From Marinilabilia rubra (lineage in GTDB: Bacteria; Bacteroidota; Bacteroidia; Bacteroidales; Marinilabiliaceae): 64,000 bases of DNA. Position 1 is the stretch's first letter. Every line of letters starts with the position of its first letter. Where the stretch lies: contig NZ_QEWP01000003.1 in NCBI RefSeq assembly GCF_003121985.1, positions 186,001 to 250,000 of the forward strand, in the 5' to 3' direction. The position numbers were made by a program, and so were the translations under genes. Positions 49,599 through 61,706 of this stretch are shown piece after piece. The notes under the pieces are model-generated. The model had not been told where the DNA came from and made no database searches. It saw nothing but the letters and a program-made list of their open reading frames with translations.

Positions 49599-50891
49599 AT
49601 GAAGTCACTGTCATTAAAAAGTACAATACTCTTATTCGTTCTGCTAATCACTTCTGTAATTCAAGGGCAGATAGCCTCCAATGATTACAAGACATACACA
49701 AAAGACGGAGCCTGGTGCTGGTTCTCGGATCCCAGAGCAATATATTTCGAAAACAACTTCAAACGCAGTTACATCGGGTCAGTGACTTCAGATGGAGATA
49801 TCAAAATTGGATATTTCGATCATGAATCTGGAAATACTTTTGAAAAGATAATTTATCCGGATTTTCAGATTGACGACCATGTGAACCCCTCTCTTTTGTT
49901 CCTGCCTGATGGCCGCTTAATGGCATTTTTTACCGGTCATAACGGAGGGTTTTATTATGCCAAAACCAAAGAGCCTGAGAACATTTCAGAATGGGAGAAG
50001 ATTACCAAACTAGATCTGGGCGATCGTTTGTGTTACACCAATCCTGTGATGCTTTCAGGCGAAGACAACCGCATTTATGTGTTCTCCCGCAGTGGCTTCG
50101 ACTGGAAACCGTCTTTCATCTACTCGGATGATTTCGGAAAAACCTGGAGCAAGTCTCAAAGCTTTGTCAATAAACCGGAGGCTAACATTGACAATCGTCC
50201 CTACACCAAAGTCCTTAGCGATGGTAAAAACCGGATCTGGTTCGCCATTACTGACGGGCATCCCAGAGACGAGCCCCTCAACTCCATTTATGTTTTCTAT
50301 TATGAAAAAGGAAAGTATTATAAACCTGATGGTAGTCTGATAGGGAAAATGACCGATATGCCATTTGACCAAACCAGGATTGCCAAAGCCTACGATGGAG
50401 CGGAAACAAGAGTTCGCTCATGGATCTGGGATATTGCACTAGATGAAAAAGGCAAACCAGTTATTGTTTACACACGCTTGAAAGAAGAAACCCAACACCG
50501 TTATTTTTATGCCCGGTGGGACGGACAGAAATGGCTGCATTCTTTTGTAGCCGAAGCAGGCAAAGATTTCCCCAGGGCTGAAAGAACCAAGTCGCAACGA
50601 AATCCCGAACCTCATTACTCAGGAGGCATCATCATCGACCACGAAAACACCGATGTGGTCTATTATTCAGCCCCCGTGGGAGATACGTTCGAAATATTCA
50701 GGGCCACACTCAGTGAAGGTGAATGGGCCAAAACTCAGGTGACCCAAAATTCCCGGCGGGATAATGTAAGACCATTTGTCGTCCGCAATTCTCCTGAAAA
50801 TGTAACTCCCCGCCTGCTGTGGATGTCCAATATTTTCTATCAGCATTACACCAATTATTTCTCCCGGATAAAAATGAATATCAAAAAATAA
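49599..50891 (+). CDS. Secreted BNR-4 family beta-propeller protein, possible polysaccharide lyase or hydrolase
   Basis: A 430-residue exported protein (signal ends VIQGQ). KDGAWCWFSDPRAIYFEN, IDDHVNPSLLFLPDGRLMAF and HYSGGIIIDHENTDVVYYS are hallmarks of the BNR_4 seven-bladed propeller group. Related folds include PL24/PL25 ulvan lyases and the GH145 family, so a catalytic role on uronic-acid-containing glycan is possible. It starts a tight cluster: the next sulfatase is 10 bp downstream, then GH88 and a PHP protein. No lyase of a better-known fold is present to feed the GH88 enzyme, which makes this protein the best candidate. Exact activity is not established. Confidence 0.75.
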   Translation: MKSLSLKSTILLFVLLITSVIQGQIASNDYKTYTKDGAWCWFSDPRAIYFENNFKRSYIGSVTSDGDIKIGYFDHESGNTFEKIIYPDFQIDDHVNPSLLFLPDGRLMAFFTGHNGGFYYAKTKEPENISEWEKITKLDLGDRLCYTNPVMLSGEDNRIYVFSRSGFDWKPSFIYSDDFGKTWSKSQSFVNKPEANIDNRPYTKVLSDGKNRIWFAITDGHPRDEPLNSIYVFYYEKGKYYKPDGSLIGKMTDMPFDQTRIAKAYDGAETRVRSWIWDIALDEKGKPVIVYTRLKEETQHRYFYARWDGQKWLHSFVAEAGKDFPRAERTKSQRNPEPHYSGGIIIDHENTDVVYYSAPVGDTFEIFRATLSEGEWAKTQVTQNSRRDNVRPFVVRNSPENVTPRLLWMSNIFYQHYTNYFSRIKMNIKK

Positions 50892-50901
50892 ATCATCCGC
50901 T

Positions 50902-52407
50902 ATGAAAGTTATAAACCTCATCTGCTCCGTCCTTGTGATATTCATGCTCACCACCGGATGCTCTAATAAAAAAAGCGACAATAAAACGCCCAATATTGTA
51001 GTAATTCTAGCCGATGATCTGGGCTACGGAGACATCAAAGCATATAATTCTGAATCCCAAATCCCCACACCTAATCTCGACAGACTGGCCAAAGAAGGCC
51101 TTTCATTTACAGATGCTCATACCAACTCGGCCGTCTGCACCCCTACCCGGTATGGCTTACTTACAGGACGGTATGCTTTTCGCACACGTCTGAAGAGTGG
51201 GGTGTTGGTTGGACATGATCCGGCCCTGATTGCACCAGACAGAACCACCATCGGCTCACTCTTGCAGAAAGCAGGTTACACTACAGCCTGTGTTGGTAAG
51301 TGGCACCTGGGACTTGACTGGGCCAAAAAAGATTCGACTCAGCCACTATGGCATGGCGGTAATGCCTGGGACATGCAAAACACCAGCAATGTGGATTACG
51401 CTGCCAGAGTGGGAGGAGGACCTGCCGACCGGGGATTTGACTATTCCTTCATCATTCCGGCATCCCTCGACATTGCGCCATATACTTACATTGAGGATGG
51501 TTATGTTACGGCCCCTGTTAATGACCATGTTCCATTTTATAAAGACACCACAGCCAGGGGCATATGGTATCGCCATGGTGACGTGGCAGAAGATTTCGAT
51601 CACAAGACTGTTTTACAAACCATAACCCAAAACGCTGTTGATTTTATCAATCAGAAAGCCCGGGAAGATAAACCTTTTATGATTTACCTGCCATTTACGT
51701 CTCCACACACCCCATGGTTTCCTTCAGAAAAATATAAGGGAATCTCTGAAGCCGGTGTATACGGAGATTTTGTGGCCATGACAGACGGCATGGTGGGTAA
51801 GGTTATGAAAGCTTTAGACCAAAAAGGCATCACGAAAAACACTTTGGTGATATTCACTTCGGATAATGGTTCTCACTGGCTGGATACCGACATAAAAAAA
51901 TTCAGTCACAGAGCCAATGACGCCTTTAAAGGTATGAAATCGGATGTATGGGAAGGGGGCCACCGTGTGCCATTTATTGTGCGCTGGCCTGAGCAGGTAA
52001 AAGGGGGAAGAACTTCCCCAACTGTGATTTGTACCACAGACCTGCTGGCTACCCTTGCCGAAATAACCAATCAAAAGCTGGACGCCGGAGAGGGGGAAGA
52101 CAGTTTTTCGTTCTTATCTGCCCTAAAAGGTGAGGAACCCAAACCCGTTGAAGAACGCACCATCATTCACCATTCGGTCAACGGAACCTTTGCCATTCGT
52201 TCAGGAAAATGGAAGTACATTGATGCCAAGGGATCGGGAGGCTGGTCTTTACCCGAGAAGCAGGTTCCGGGAGATGCCCCGGCAGCCCAACTCTACGATA
52301 TGAGTAAGGATTCGCTGGAACAGAATAATCTAATTGCTGAAGAACCTGAAGTTGCTGCCAGGATGAAAAAGATTTTGGAGGAATATAAAACTGAAGCAAG
52401 GGAATAA
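50902..52407 (+). CDS. S1 sulfatase (CTPTR motif)
   Basis: A 501-residue lipoprotein (LTTGC, Cys20) with maturation motif C-T-P-T-R (Cys79) in NSAVCTPTRYGLLTGRYAFR, ILADDLGYGD with metal-binding Asp, GKWHLGLDW, and FTSDNGSHW. The run TRLKSGVLVGHDPALI is, from memory, typical of the subfamily that contains Gal/GalNAc-6-sulfatases (S1_15), but the position-specific assignment is tentative. Its start is 10 bp after the BNR-4 stop, and GH88 follows 54 bp later, so these act on the same sulfated, uronic-acid-containing glycan by context. Confidence 0.9.
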   Translation: MKVINLICSVLVIFMLTTGCSNKKSDNKTPNIVVILADDLGYGDIKAYNSESQIPTPNLDRLAKEGLSFTDAHTNSAVCTPTRYGLLTGRYAFRTRLKSGVLVGHDPALIAPDRTTIGSLLQKAGYTTACVGKWHLGLDWAKKDSTQPLWHGGNAWDMQNTSNVDYAARVGGGPADRGFDYSFIIPASLDIAPYTYIEDGYVTAPVNDHVPFYKDTTARGIWYRHGDVAEDFDHKTVLQTITQNAVDFINQKAREDKPFMIYLPFTSPHTPWFPSEKYKGISEAGVYGDFVAMTDGMVGKVMKALDQKGITKNTLVIFTSDNGSHWLDTDIKKFSHRANDAFKGMKSDVWEGGHRVPFIVRWPEQVKGGRTSPTVICTTDLLATLAEITNQKLDAGEGEDSFSFLSALKGEEPKPVEERTIIHHSVNGTFAIRSGKWKYIDAKGSGGWSLPEKQVPGDAPAAQLYDMSKDSLEQNNLIAEEPEVAARMKKILEEYKTEARE

Positions 52408-52461
52408 ATTAATCAGTTAAAAAATCAGCAAAAATCAAATCATTTCAAAAGTTTATCAGTC

Positions 52462-53691
52462 ATGAAATTAATCAGTAAAACATTTGCTCTTGCCTTATTT
52501 ACAGGCTTATTAAGTTGCCATCAGGCACCACAGCAAGAACCAATGGAACAGGTCATCAAAAGGTCTATGAAGGTTGCCCAACAGCAATCCCGCGCAATGG
52601 CTGAATCACTGCTTGAAAGAGATCAACATTTACCTCGTACAATAAACAGGGAAACAGGGGAACTCATAACATCCGATTCCCGTTGGTGGACCAGTGGTTT
52701 TTTCCCCGGAACGCTTTGGTACGTCTATGAATATACCAACAATGATTCCATCAAAGAACTTGCTGAAGTATACACTCAACGCGTTGAACGTGAAAAGTTC
52801 ACCACCAACAACCACGATGTTGGCTTTATGCTTTATTGCAGCTTTGGAAATGGATTGAGATTAACCAACTATGACCAATATCCGGAAGTCCTGATCACAG
52901 GCAGTAAATCCCTTTCCACCAGATTCGACGAGAATGTTGGTTTAATCCGCTCCTGGGATTTCAACAAAGAACAATGGCAGTACCCGGTAATCATTGATAA
53001 TATGATGAATCTGGAACTGCTGATGTGGACCTTCAAACATACCGGGGATTCGACTTTTTACAATATTGCTGTTTCTCACGCCGACAAAACACTAAAAAAC
53101 CATTTCAGAAACGATTTCAGCAGCTATCATGTAGTTTCTTATGATACCCTTACAGGCCACCCCCATATTAAAATGACCCACCAGGGCGCCAGTGACTCCT
53201 CGCTATGGGCCAGAGGCCAGGCATGGGGCCTCTATGGTTTCACCATGATGTACCGGGAGACAGGGAAAGAACGCTATTTAGAGCAGGCGCAGAACATCGC
53301 CGATCTGTTAATCAACCACCCCAACCTGCCTGAGGATAAAATTCCTTACTGGGACTTTTCTGCTCCCAACATCCCCGATGAGCCAAGGGATGCTTCTGCA
53401 GCAGCAGTAATGGCCTCTTCACTCATTGAATTAAGTCAGTTCTCCAATAAACCTGCCGCAACCCAATATCTGGATGTAGCAGAAAAGCAGTTACGCACAC
53501 TTGCGTCACCCAAATATTTGGCAGAACCCGGCACCAATGGAAATTTTATTCTAAAACACAGCGTTGGTTCAAAACCTCACAATTCAGAAGTCGATGTACC
53601 TCTCACCTATGCAGATTACTATTTTCTGGAAGCCTTGCTGAGGTTCAGGGAGTTGCTCCAGATGGGCAATGCACAGACAAAACAGAAGTAA
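52462..53691 (+). CDS. GH88 unsaturated glucuronyl hydrolase
   Basis: A 409-residue lipoprotein (LLSC) with an alpha/alpha-barrel. The two catalytic-type aspartates are visible: Asp119 in TTNNHDVGFM and Asp179 in IIDNMMNLELLMW. SDSRWWTSGFFPGTLWYVYE and ASDSSLWARGQAWGLYGF complete the family pattern. GH88 hydrolyses 4,5-unsaturated uronic acid from oligosaccharides made by polysaccharide lyases acting on glycosaminoglycan-like chains. Its presence implies that a lyase acts upstream. Length fits the family. The PHP gene starts 34 bp downstream. Confidence 0.94.
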   Translation: MKLISKTFALALFTGLLSCHQAPQQEPMEQVIKRSMKVAQQQSRAMAESLLERDQHLPRTINRETGELITSDSRWWTSGFFPGTLWYVYEYTNNDSIKELAEVYTQRVEREKFTTNNHDVGFMLYCSFGNGLRLTNYDQYPEVLITGSKSLSTRFDENVGLIRSWDFNKEQWQYPVIIDNMMNLELLMWTFKHTGDSTFYNIAVSHADKTLKNHFRNDFSSYHVVSYDTLTGHPHIKMTHQGASDSSLWARGQAWGLYGFTMMYRETGKERYLEQAQNIADLLINHPNLPEDKIPYWDFSAPNIPDEPRDASAAAVMASSLIELSQFSNKPAATQYLDVAEKQLRTLASPKYLAEPGTNGNFILKHSVGSKPHNSEVDVPLTYADYYFLEALLRFRELLQMGNAQTKQK

Positions 53692-53725
53692 ATATCAGTA
53701 TCATCTCAATAAAAACTATTTTCTC

Positions 53726-54811
53726 ATGAAAAAAACTGCTTTGTTTACAATATTCTGGACACTTTTAATAGGACCGGCAATTGCACAAGATCTCAATAAT
53801 ACTCCTATCCCAGGGATAGATAAAGAATCATTCCGGAAAGAAATTCAACTGCCTGACATTCCGGGATACAAAACTCTAAAGTGTGATTTTCACATCCATA
53901 CAGTTTTCTCCGATGGACTTGTATGGCCAACCGTTAGGATTACCGAAGCCTGGGAAGAGGGTTTGGATGCCATTGCCATAACCGATCACCTGGAATACAA
54001 ACCCCATGGCAAATATGTAAAAGGAGATCATAACTCCTCCTATGAAATTGCACGACCATTGGCAGAGGCAAAAGATCTCATTCTCGTCCGGGGAGGAGAA
54101 ATCACCCGTGGCATGCCTCCGGGCCATCTTAATGGATTGTTTTTAGAAGATGTCAATGCTTTGGATAAAGAGGATCCTTTTGACGCCATACGTGAAGTCG
54201 ATCGCCAGGGCGGTTTTATCCAATGGAACCATCCGGGATGGAAAGCGCAGCAACCTGACACTTGTATATGGATGGAGATGCATCAGCAGCTTTTTGAAGA
54301 GGGTTTGATTCATGGAGTTGAAGTGTTTAATCATACCGAGTGGTATCCCGTTGCGCTGGATTGGTGCCTGAATAAAAACCTGGCGGTGATGGGCAACTCA
54401 GACATTCATAAAGTTACTGCCCATCAATACCATTTGAATGATTCTCACCGCCCCATGACTTTGGTATTTGCCAAAGAAAGAACAAAGGAATCTCTCAAAG
54501 AAGCCATGTTTGCAAACCGCACGGTGGCATGGTTTGATGGGAAAATGGCAGGTCCCGAAAAGCTGCTAAAGGCTTTATTTAAAGCTTCTTTAGACATTCA
54601 GCAATTTAAAGACAGCAACAAACTTAAGATCAAAAACATTGCCGATATGCCCTTTGAATTATCAGCCGGTTCTCAATTTAACTTTACCATCCCTGCTTTG
54701 GGCGAAGTGTACATTACGGTTCCGGATAAAATTGAAAAGGTTAATATCCGCAACCTCTACACGCAATCGACTCAATGTTTGACAATAGACCTGAAAGAAC
54801 TGACCAGGTAG
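53726..54811 (+). CDS. Exported PHP-domain phosphoesterase (Sb-PDE-like)
   Basis: The ATG at 53726 yields 361 residues with signal MKKTALFTIFWTLLIGPAIA; an ATG at 53669 inside the GH88 gene is less likely. PHP metal motifs are complete: CDFHIHTVFSDG, ITDHLEYKPHG, GGEITRG, QWNHPGW and GNSDIHK. It resembles the group named Sb-PDE family phosphodiesterases in databases. A PHP enzyme placed in the periplasm within a sulfatase/GH88 cluster could remove a phosphodiester substituent from the glycan, but no activity can be shown from sequence. It ends the operon; a perfect 16-bp hairpin lies 75 bp downstream. Confidence 0.85.
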   Translation: MKKTALFTIFWTLLIGPAIAQDLNNTPIPGIDKESFRKEIQLPDIPGYKTLKCDFHIHTVFSDGLVWPTVRITEAWEEGLDAIAITDHLEYKPHGKYVKGDHNSSYEIARPLAEAKDLILVRGGEITRGMPPGHLNGLFLEDVNALDKEDPFDAIREVDRQGGFIQWNHPGWKAQQPDTCIWMEMHQQLFEEGLIHGVEVFNHTEWYPVALDWCLNKNLAVMGNSDIHKVTAHQYHLNDSHRPMTLVFAKERTKESLKEAMFANRTVAWFDGKMAGPEKLLKALFKASLDIQQFKDSNKLKIKNIADMPFELSAGSQFNFTIPALGEVYITVPDKIEKVNIRNLYTQSTQCLTIDLKELTR

Positions 54812-54885
54812 GGCTTGGTAAAGAACAACAATAAACATTAAGGCTAAATCAAATATGCATTGTTTTAGCCAGAAACTTCAAAAAA

Positions 54886-54924
54886 TGGCAACAGTTGTTT
54901 GCTTGAACCAAACAACTGTTGCCA
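54886..54924. other. Perfect 16-bp hairpin
   Basis: TGGCAACAGTTGTTTG (54886-54901) is exactly complementary to CAAACAACTGTTGCCA (54909-54924), with a 7-nt loop CTTGAAC. It lacks a T tract, so it is not a typical terminator; a factor-dependent terminator, mRNA-protecting element or REP is possible. Confidence 0.6.
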
Positions 54925-55119
54925 GCCCATCAACCCAAAAACTCAAGATCCATCATTCAATATATTCTATGACATTTCCATAAAAATTTCAGACACCTCT
55001 TCAAAAAAAATTTAAAGGTTAAAACTACCTTTGACCACAACTTTTACTATTTTTGTGTTTAAGTGAAATTATTTTCTTAAATTTTTGTTATTTCCTAATT
55101 CCTGTTTTGGGATCAACTA

Positions 55120-55150
55120 TTGGCATATTGGAAGAATTTTCGTTTATTTG
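55120..55150 (+). promoter_or_regulatory. Possible promoter of the GH2-sulfatase-fucosidase operon
   Basis: TTG at 55120-55122 and TTTATTTG at 55143-55150 (5/6 match to TAnnTTTG) are separated by 20 nt, and the operator-like repeat follows 6 nt later. This mirrors the susC promoter, where the repeat follows the -7 box by 8 nt. The match is weaker than at susC. Confidence 0.45.
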
Positions 55151-55155
55151 GCGTC

Positions 55156-55170
55156 TTATGTATGACATAT
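55156..55170 (+). promoter_or_regulatory. Putative GntR operator, copy 2
   Basis: TTATGTATGACATAT matches the susC-proximal inverted repeat (30770-30784) at 14 of 15 positions; with the preceding C the two share CTTATGTATGACATA exactly. It lies 101 bp upstream of the GH2 start, right after a -7-like box. Confidence 0.65.
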
Positions 55171-55247
55171 GGCCCCTTAAAAAGAGTTTCAGTTTGTTGG
55201 AACACTGCCAAGAGAGAGAAAAGAAGCCAATGCTGATAGTTTTTTAA

Positions 55248-58439
<3,192 letters not shown>

Positions 58440-58448
58440 CAAATTGCT

Positions 58449-58592
58449 AATAACGAGGCTGTCTCAATAGTAAGAAGCCTAAAAGCTTGTCATGTTGAGC
58501 GTAGTCGAAACATCTGTTTATCAAACAATCAGATTCTTCGACAAGCTCAGAATGACAACTTAATTTGGCCTTTTGAGACACCCTCGTTTATT
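58449..58592. mobile_element. MITE-like element with nested inverted repeats
   Basis: The ends (left AATAACGAGGCTGTCTCAA, right TTGAGACACCCTCGTTTATT) form an almost perfect inverted repeat of about 20 bp. Inside, 58488-58516 and 58530-58557 form a second one (TGTCAT, GTCGAA and TCTG on the left, complementary on the right). It has no coding capacity and lies 9 bp after the GH2 stop and 22 bp before the sulfatase start, inside the operon. Confidence 0.7.
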
Positions 58593-58614
58593 AAAGCATC
58601 GTAAAAAAGCTAAA

Positions 58615-60081
58615 ATGCCGGATCTTAACGAAATATTGACTCCCATCAAATCTTGCTTGCTATCAATGGCAATGGCAGGTCTGTTCTTTAATGCTTGTCA
58701 ACAGATAGATTCAAAAGATGACCTTCCCAACGTGGTCATTATTCATGCAGATGATTTGGGTTGGAAAGATCTGGGATATATGGGCAGCAACTTCTACGAG
58801 ACGCCTAACATTGACAAGCTGGCCTCTGAAGGTCTTATCTTCACTAATGCCTATGCAGCAGCTGCCAATTGTGCCCCAAGCAGGGCCTGCCTGATGACCG
58901 GACAAAACACGCCCAGACACGGAATTTACACCGTCACTCCCTCGGCCCGGGGTGATAAAAGAACCCGGAAACTAATTCCCGTTGCAAATACCGACAGCAT
59001 CAATCCCAATAATTTAACACTGGCTCATCTGTTTAAAAAGAGGAATTACCGGACATGCGCCATCGGCAAATGGCACCTGAGTTCAACACCTGAAAACAAT
59101 GGATTCGACATTAACATTGGCGGAGATATGAGGGGCAATCCCGGACATGACGGATATTTTGCCCCCTATAACATAGCCAACCTGTCACAAGGCCCCAGGG
59201 GAGAACATCTTACAGACAGGTTAACCTCTGAAGCTATGCAGTTTATCAGGCAAAACCCCAGTAAAAACTTTTTCCTCTATCTCTCATATTATTCGGTTCA
59301 CACCCCCATTCAAGGTAAGCCGGCCCTTGTTGAAAAATATAAAAAGAAAAAAGGATCTGAAGGACAAAATCATCCGGTTTATGCGGCAATGGTTGAAACA
59401 CTGGATACAAATGTGGGCAAATTATTGGATGAAATTGATCAACTGAAAACCAACAAAGAAACCATCATAATATTCATCTCCGACAACGGAGGGATTCGCA
59501 AAATATCTCATCAAACGCCTTTAAGAGCTGGCAAGGGATCTTACTATGAAGGAGGCATCCGGGTGCCCATGATTATAAAATGGGATGGAAAAATAAAACC
59601 GGGGAAAACGGATGTTCCGGTCGTCAACTATGATCTGTTCCCTACCATCCAAAATATTTTAGGAGTAACGGATGTGAATAAAAATCTGGATGGAGAAGAT
59701 CTGAGACCGGTTCTGGAAAATGAGTCACTCCCTAAAAGACCGTTAATATGGCATTTCCCGATCTACCTGCAGTCTTATGGCGGACTGAAAGACCAGTCCC
59801 GTGATCCACTGTTCCGTACCCGCCCGGGAAGTGTCATCCGCCTTGAAAAATGGAAGCTTCACAAGTATTATGAAGATAACCAAACAGAACTTTACAACCT
59901 AAAGCAGGATCCGGGAGAACAACACAATCTTGTCAGTGAACATTCAAACAAGACAACAGAACTGCTTCAATTATTGAATCAGCAACTGGAGGATTTAGAG
60001 GCTCCAATACCGCAACGCAAAAACCCACATTATGATGCGGAATATGAGGTAAGCCAAATTCAAAAAATAACACATAACTAA
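58615..60081 (+). CDS. S1 sulfatase (CAPSR motif)
   Basis: The ATG at 58615 gives 488 residues; an in-frame TTG at 58573 lies inside the end of the MITE-like element and is rejected. The N-terminus is an export signal with a lipobox-like FFNAC (Cys28). IHADDLGWKDLGYMGSNFYE carries the metal-binding Asp pair, NCAPSRACLMTGQ the maturation Cys86, and IGKWHLSS and FISDNGG other active-site elements. Subfamily is not assigned. It is co-directional with, and 12 bp from, the next sulfatase. Confidence 0.9.
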   Translation: MPDLNEILTPIKSCLLSMAMAGLFFNACQQIDSKDDLPNVVIIHADDLGWKDLGYMGSNFYETPNIDKLASEGLIFTNAYAAAANCAPSRACLMTGQNTPRHGIYTVTPSARGDKRTRKLIPVANTDSINPNNLTLAHLFKKRNYRTCAIGKWHLSSTPENNGFDINIGGDMRGNPGHDGYFAPYNIANLSQGPRGEHLTDRLTSEAMQFIRQNPSKNFFLYLSYYSVHTPIQGKPALVEKYKKKKGSEGQNHPVYAAMVETLDTNVGKLLDEIDQLKTNKETIIIFISDNGGIRKISHQTPLRAGKGSYYEGGIRVPMIIKWDGKIKPGKTDVPVVNYDLFPTIQNILGVTDVNKNLDGEDLRPVLENESLPKRPLIWHFPIYLQSYGGLKDQSRDPLFRTRPGSVIRLEKWKLHKYYEDNQTELYNLKQDPGEQHNLVSEHSNKTTELLQLLNQQLEDLEAPIPQRKNPHYDAEYEVSQIQKITHN

Positions 60082-60093
60082 ATCAAGAAATCT

Positions 60094-61656
60094 ATGAACC
60101 AATCATCTGCTCCGGGAGAATTCAGGATTTTATCTTTCCTTGCTTTGTGTTTTTTAAGCACATTCCTTTTTTCTGCATGCTCCAAAAAGGACCAACAACA
60201 GAATATCATATTGTTTTTAGTTGACGATATGGGCTGGCAGGATACTTCCGAACCTTTCTGGACTGATACCACTGAATTCAACAAAAGGTATCACACCCCC
60301 AATATGGAAAAACTGGCCGATCAGGGTATGAAGTTCACCAATGCTTATGCTTCGTCGGTGTGTTCGCCCACACGAGTCAGTTTAATGTCGGGAATGAATG
60401 CTGCCCGGCACCGGGTTACCAACTGGACCCTACGGCGAAACGCGAGCAACGACAGGCCACACCCAACGTTAAAGCTTCCAAAATGGAATGTCAACGGCAT
60501 GCAGCCAACAGACAGCATTGAAAATGCGGTTCATGTCACGCCACTTCCCCAAATTCTCAAAAATAACGGATATTACACCATTCATACCGGAAAAGCCCAT
60601 TTCGGCGCCATCGGAACTCCCGGGGCCGATCCTGAAAACCTCGGATTTGATGTCAACATTGCCGGACATGCCGCAGGAGCTCCAGGCTGTTTCCTGGGAG
60701 AAAAAAACTACAGTGCTGCCTGGCGCAATGGTGGAAACGCATGGGATGTCCCAGACCTTGAGGAATACCATGGAACGGACACTTATCTTACCGAAGCACT
60801 TACTCTCGAGGCCCTTGATGCTTTAAAGAACCCAGTTGAGGAAGGACAACCCTTTTTCTTGTATATGGCCCATTATGCAGTTCACGTGCCCATCGAAGCA
60901 GATAAAAGATTTATTCAAAAATATCTGGACATGGGATTGGACAAAACCGAGGCCGCATATGCTTCAATGATAGAAGGGATGGATAAAAGTCTGGGCGATC
61001 TTATGAAATTTGTTGAAGAAAAAGATTTGGCCGACAACACCATCATATTGTTTATGTCTGATAACGGCGGATTAAGTGCGCATGCCCGGGGAGGAGAACC
61101 TCATACGCACAATCGCCCTCTGGCCAGCGGCAAAGGATCGGCTTACGAAGGGGGCATCAGGGAACCCATGATGGTTAAGTGGCCCGGTGTCACTGAACCA
61201 TCTTCAATCTGTGATCAGTACGTCATCATTGAAGATTTCTTCCCCTCTATTCTACAGATGGCTGGTGTCAAAAATCCCGAAACGGTTCAACACGTCGATG
61301 GAGAAAGCTTTGTCCCGTTTCTCAAAGGTAAAAAGGCTGCCCGTGACACTACCAGAGAACTTATTTGGCATTACCCCAACCGCTGGGGCGGACATGGCCC
61401 CGGGATCGGTACTACCAGCACCATCCGAAAAGGCTACTGGAAGCTGATTTACTGGTACAAGGATCAATCTAAAGAGCTTTATAACCTCAAAAACGACATA
61501 GGGGAATACCATGATCTGAGTGAAAAAAACCCTCAAAAGGTGGGTGAGCTATCCAGGGCACTGGGAGAGTATCTCAGAAGCGTGGAAGCTCAGCGACCAC
61601 GATTCAAGGATAGCGGAGAGCTGGTCCCCTGGCCTGATGAAGTTGAGGCAAAGTAA
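60094..61656 (+). CDS. S1 sulfatase (CSPTR motif)
   Basis: A 520-residue lipoprotein (LFSAC, Cys29). ILFLVDDMGWQDTS gives the metal site, SSVCSPTRVSLMSGMNAARH the maturation motif C-S-P-T-R (Cys90), and FMSDNGGLSAH, GEPHTHNRPLASGKGSAYEG and REPMMVKWPG other conserved blocks. HRVTNWTLRRNAS recalls the S1_16 type that includes Gal/GalNAc-4-sulfatases, but this is a weak recollection. It starts 12 bp after the preceding sulfatase, so the two are translated from one mRNA and probably remove different sulfates of one glycan. Confidence 0.9.
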   Translation: MNQSSAPGEFRILSFLALCFLSTFLFSACSKKDQQQNIILFLVDDMGWQDTSEPFWTDTTEFNKRYHTPNMEKLADQGMKFTNAYASSVCSPTRVSLMSGMNAARHRVTNWTLRRNASNDRPHPTLKLPKWNVNGMQPTDSIENAVHVTPLPQILKNNGYYTIHTGKAHFGAIGTPGADPENLGFDVNIAGHAAGAPGCFLGEKNYSAAWRNGGNAWDVPDLEEYHGTDTYLTEALTLEALDALKNPVEEGQPFFLYMAHYAVHVPIEADKRFIQKYLDMGLDKTEAAYASMIEGMDKSLGDLMKFVEEKDLADNTIILFMSDNGGLSAHARGGEPHTHNRPLASGKGSAYEGGIREPMMVKWPGVTEPSSICDQYVIIEDFFPSILQMAGVKNPETVQHVDGESFVPFLKGKKAARDTTRELIWHYPNRWGGHGPGIGTTSTIRKGYWKLIYWYKDQSKELYNLKNDIGEYHDLSEKNPQKVGELSRALGEYLRSVEAQRPRFKDSGELVPWPDEVEAK

Positions 61657-61706
61657 AGGCCCTTTAATTATCCAATAGATCGTTAGATTTTTAGATTTAA
61701 GATTCC

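Noticed and set aside
55053-55247. 64-codon hydrophobic frame before the GH2 gene
   Set aside because: It covers the putative promoter and operator and starts inside a T-rich tract; no ribosome binding site.
58573-58614. Upstream TTG start for the sulfatase at 58615
   Set aside because: The TTG is part of the right end of the MITE-like element and the added residues do not extend the signal peptide.
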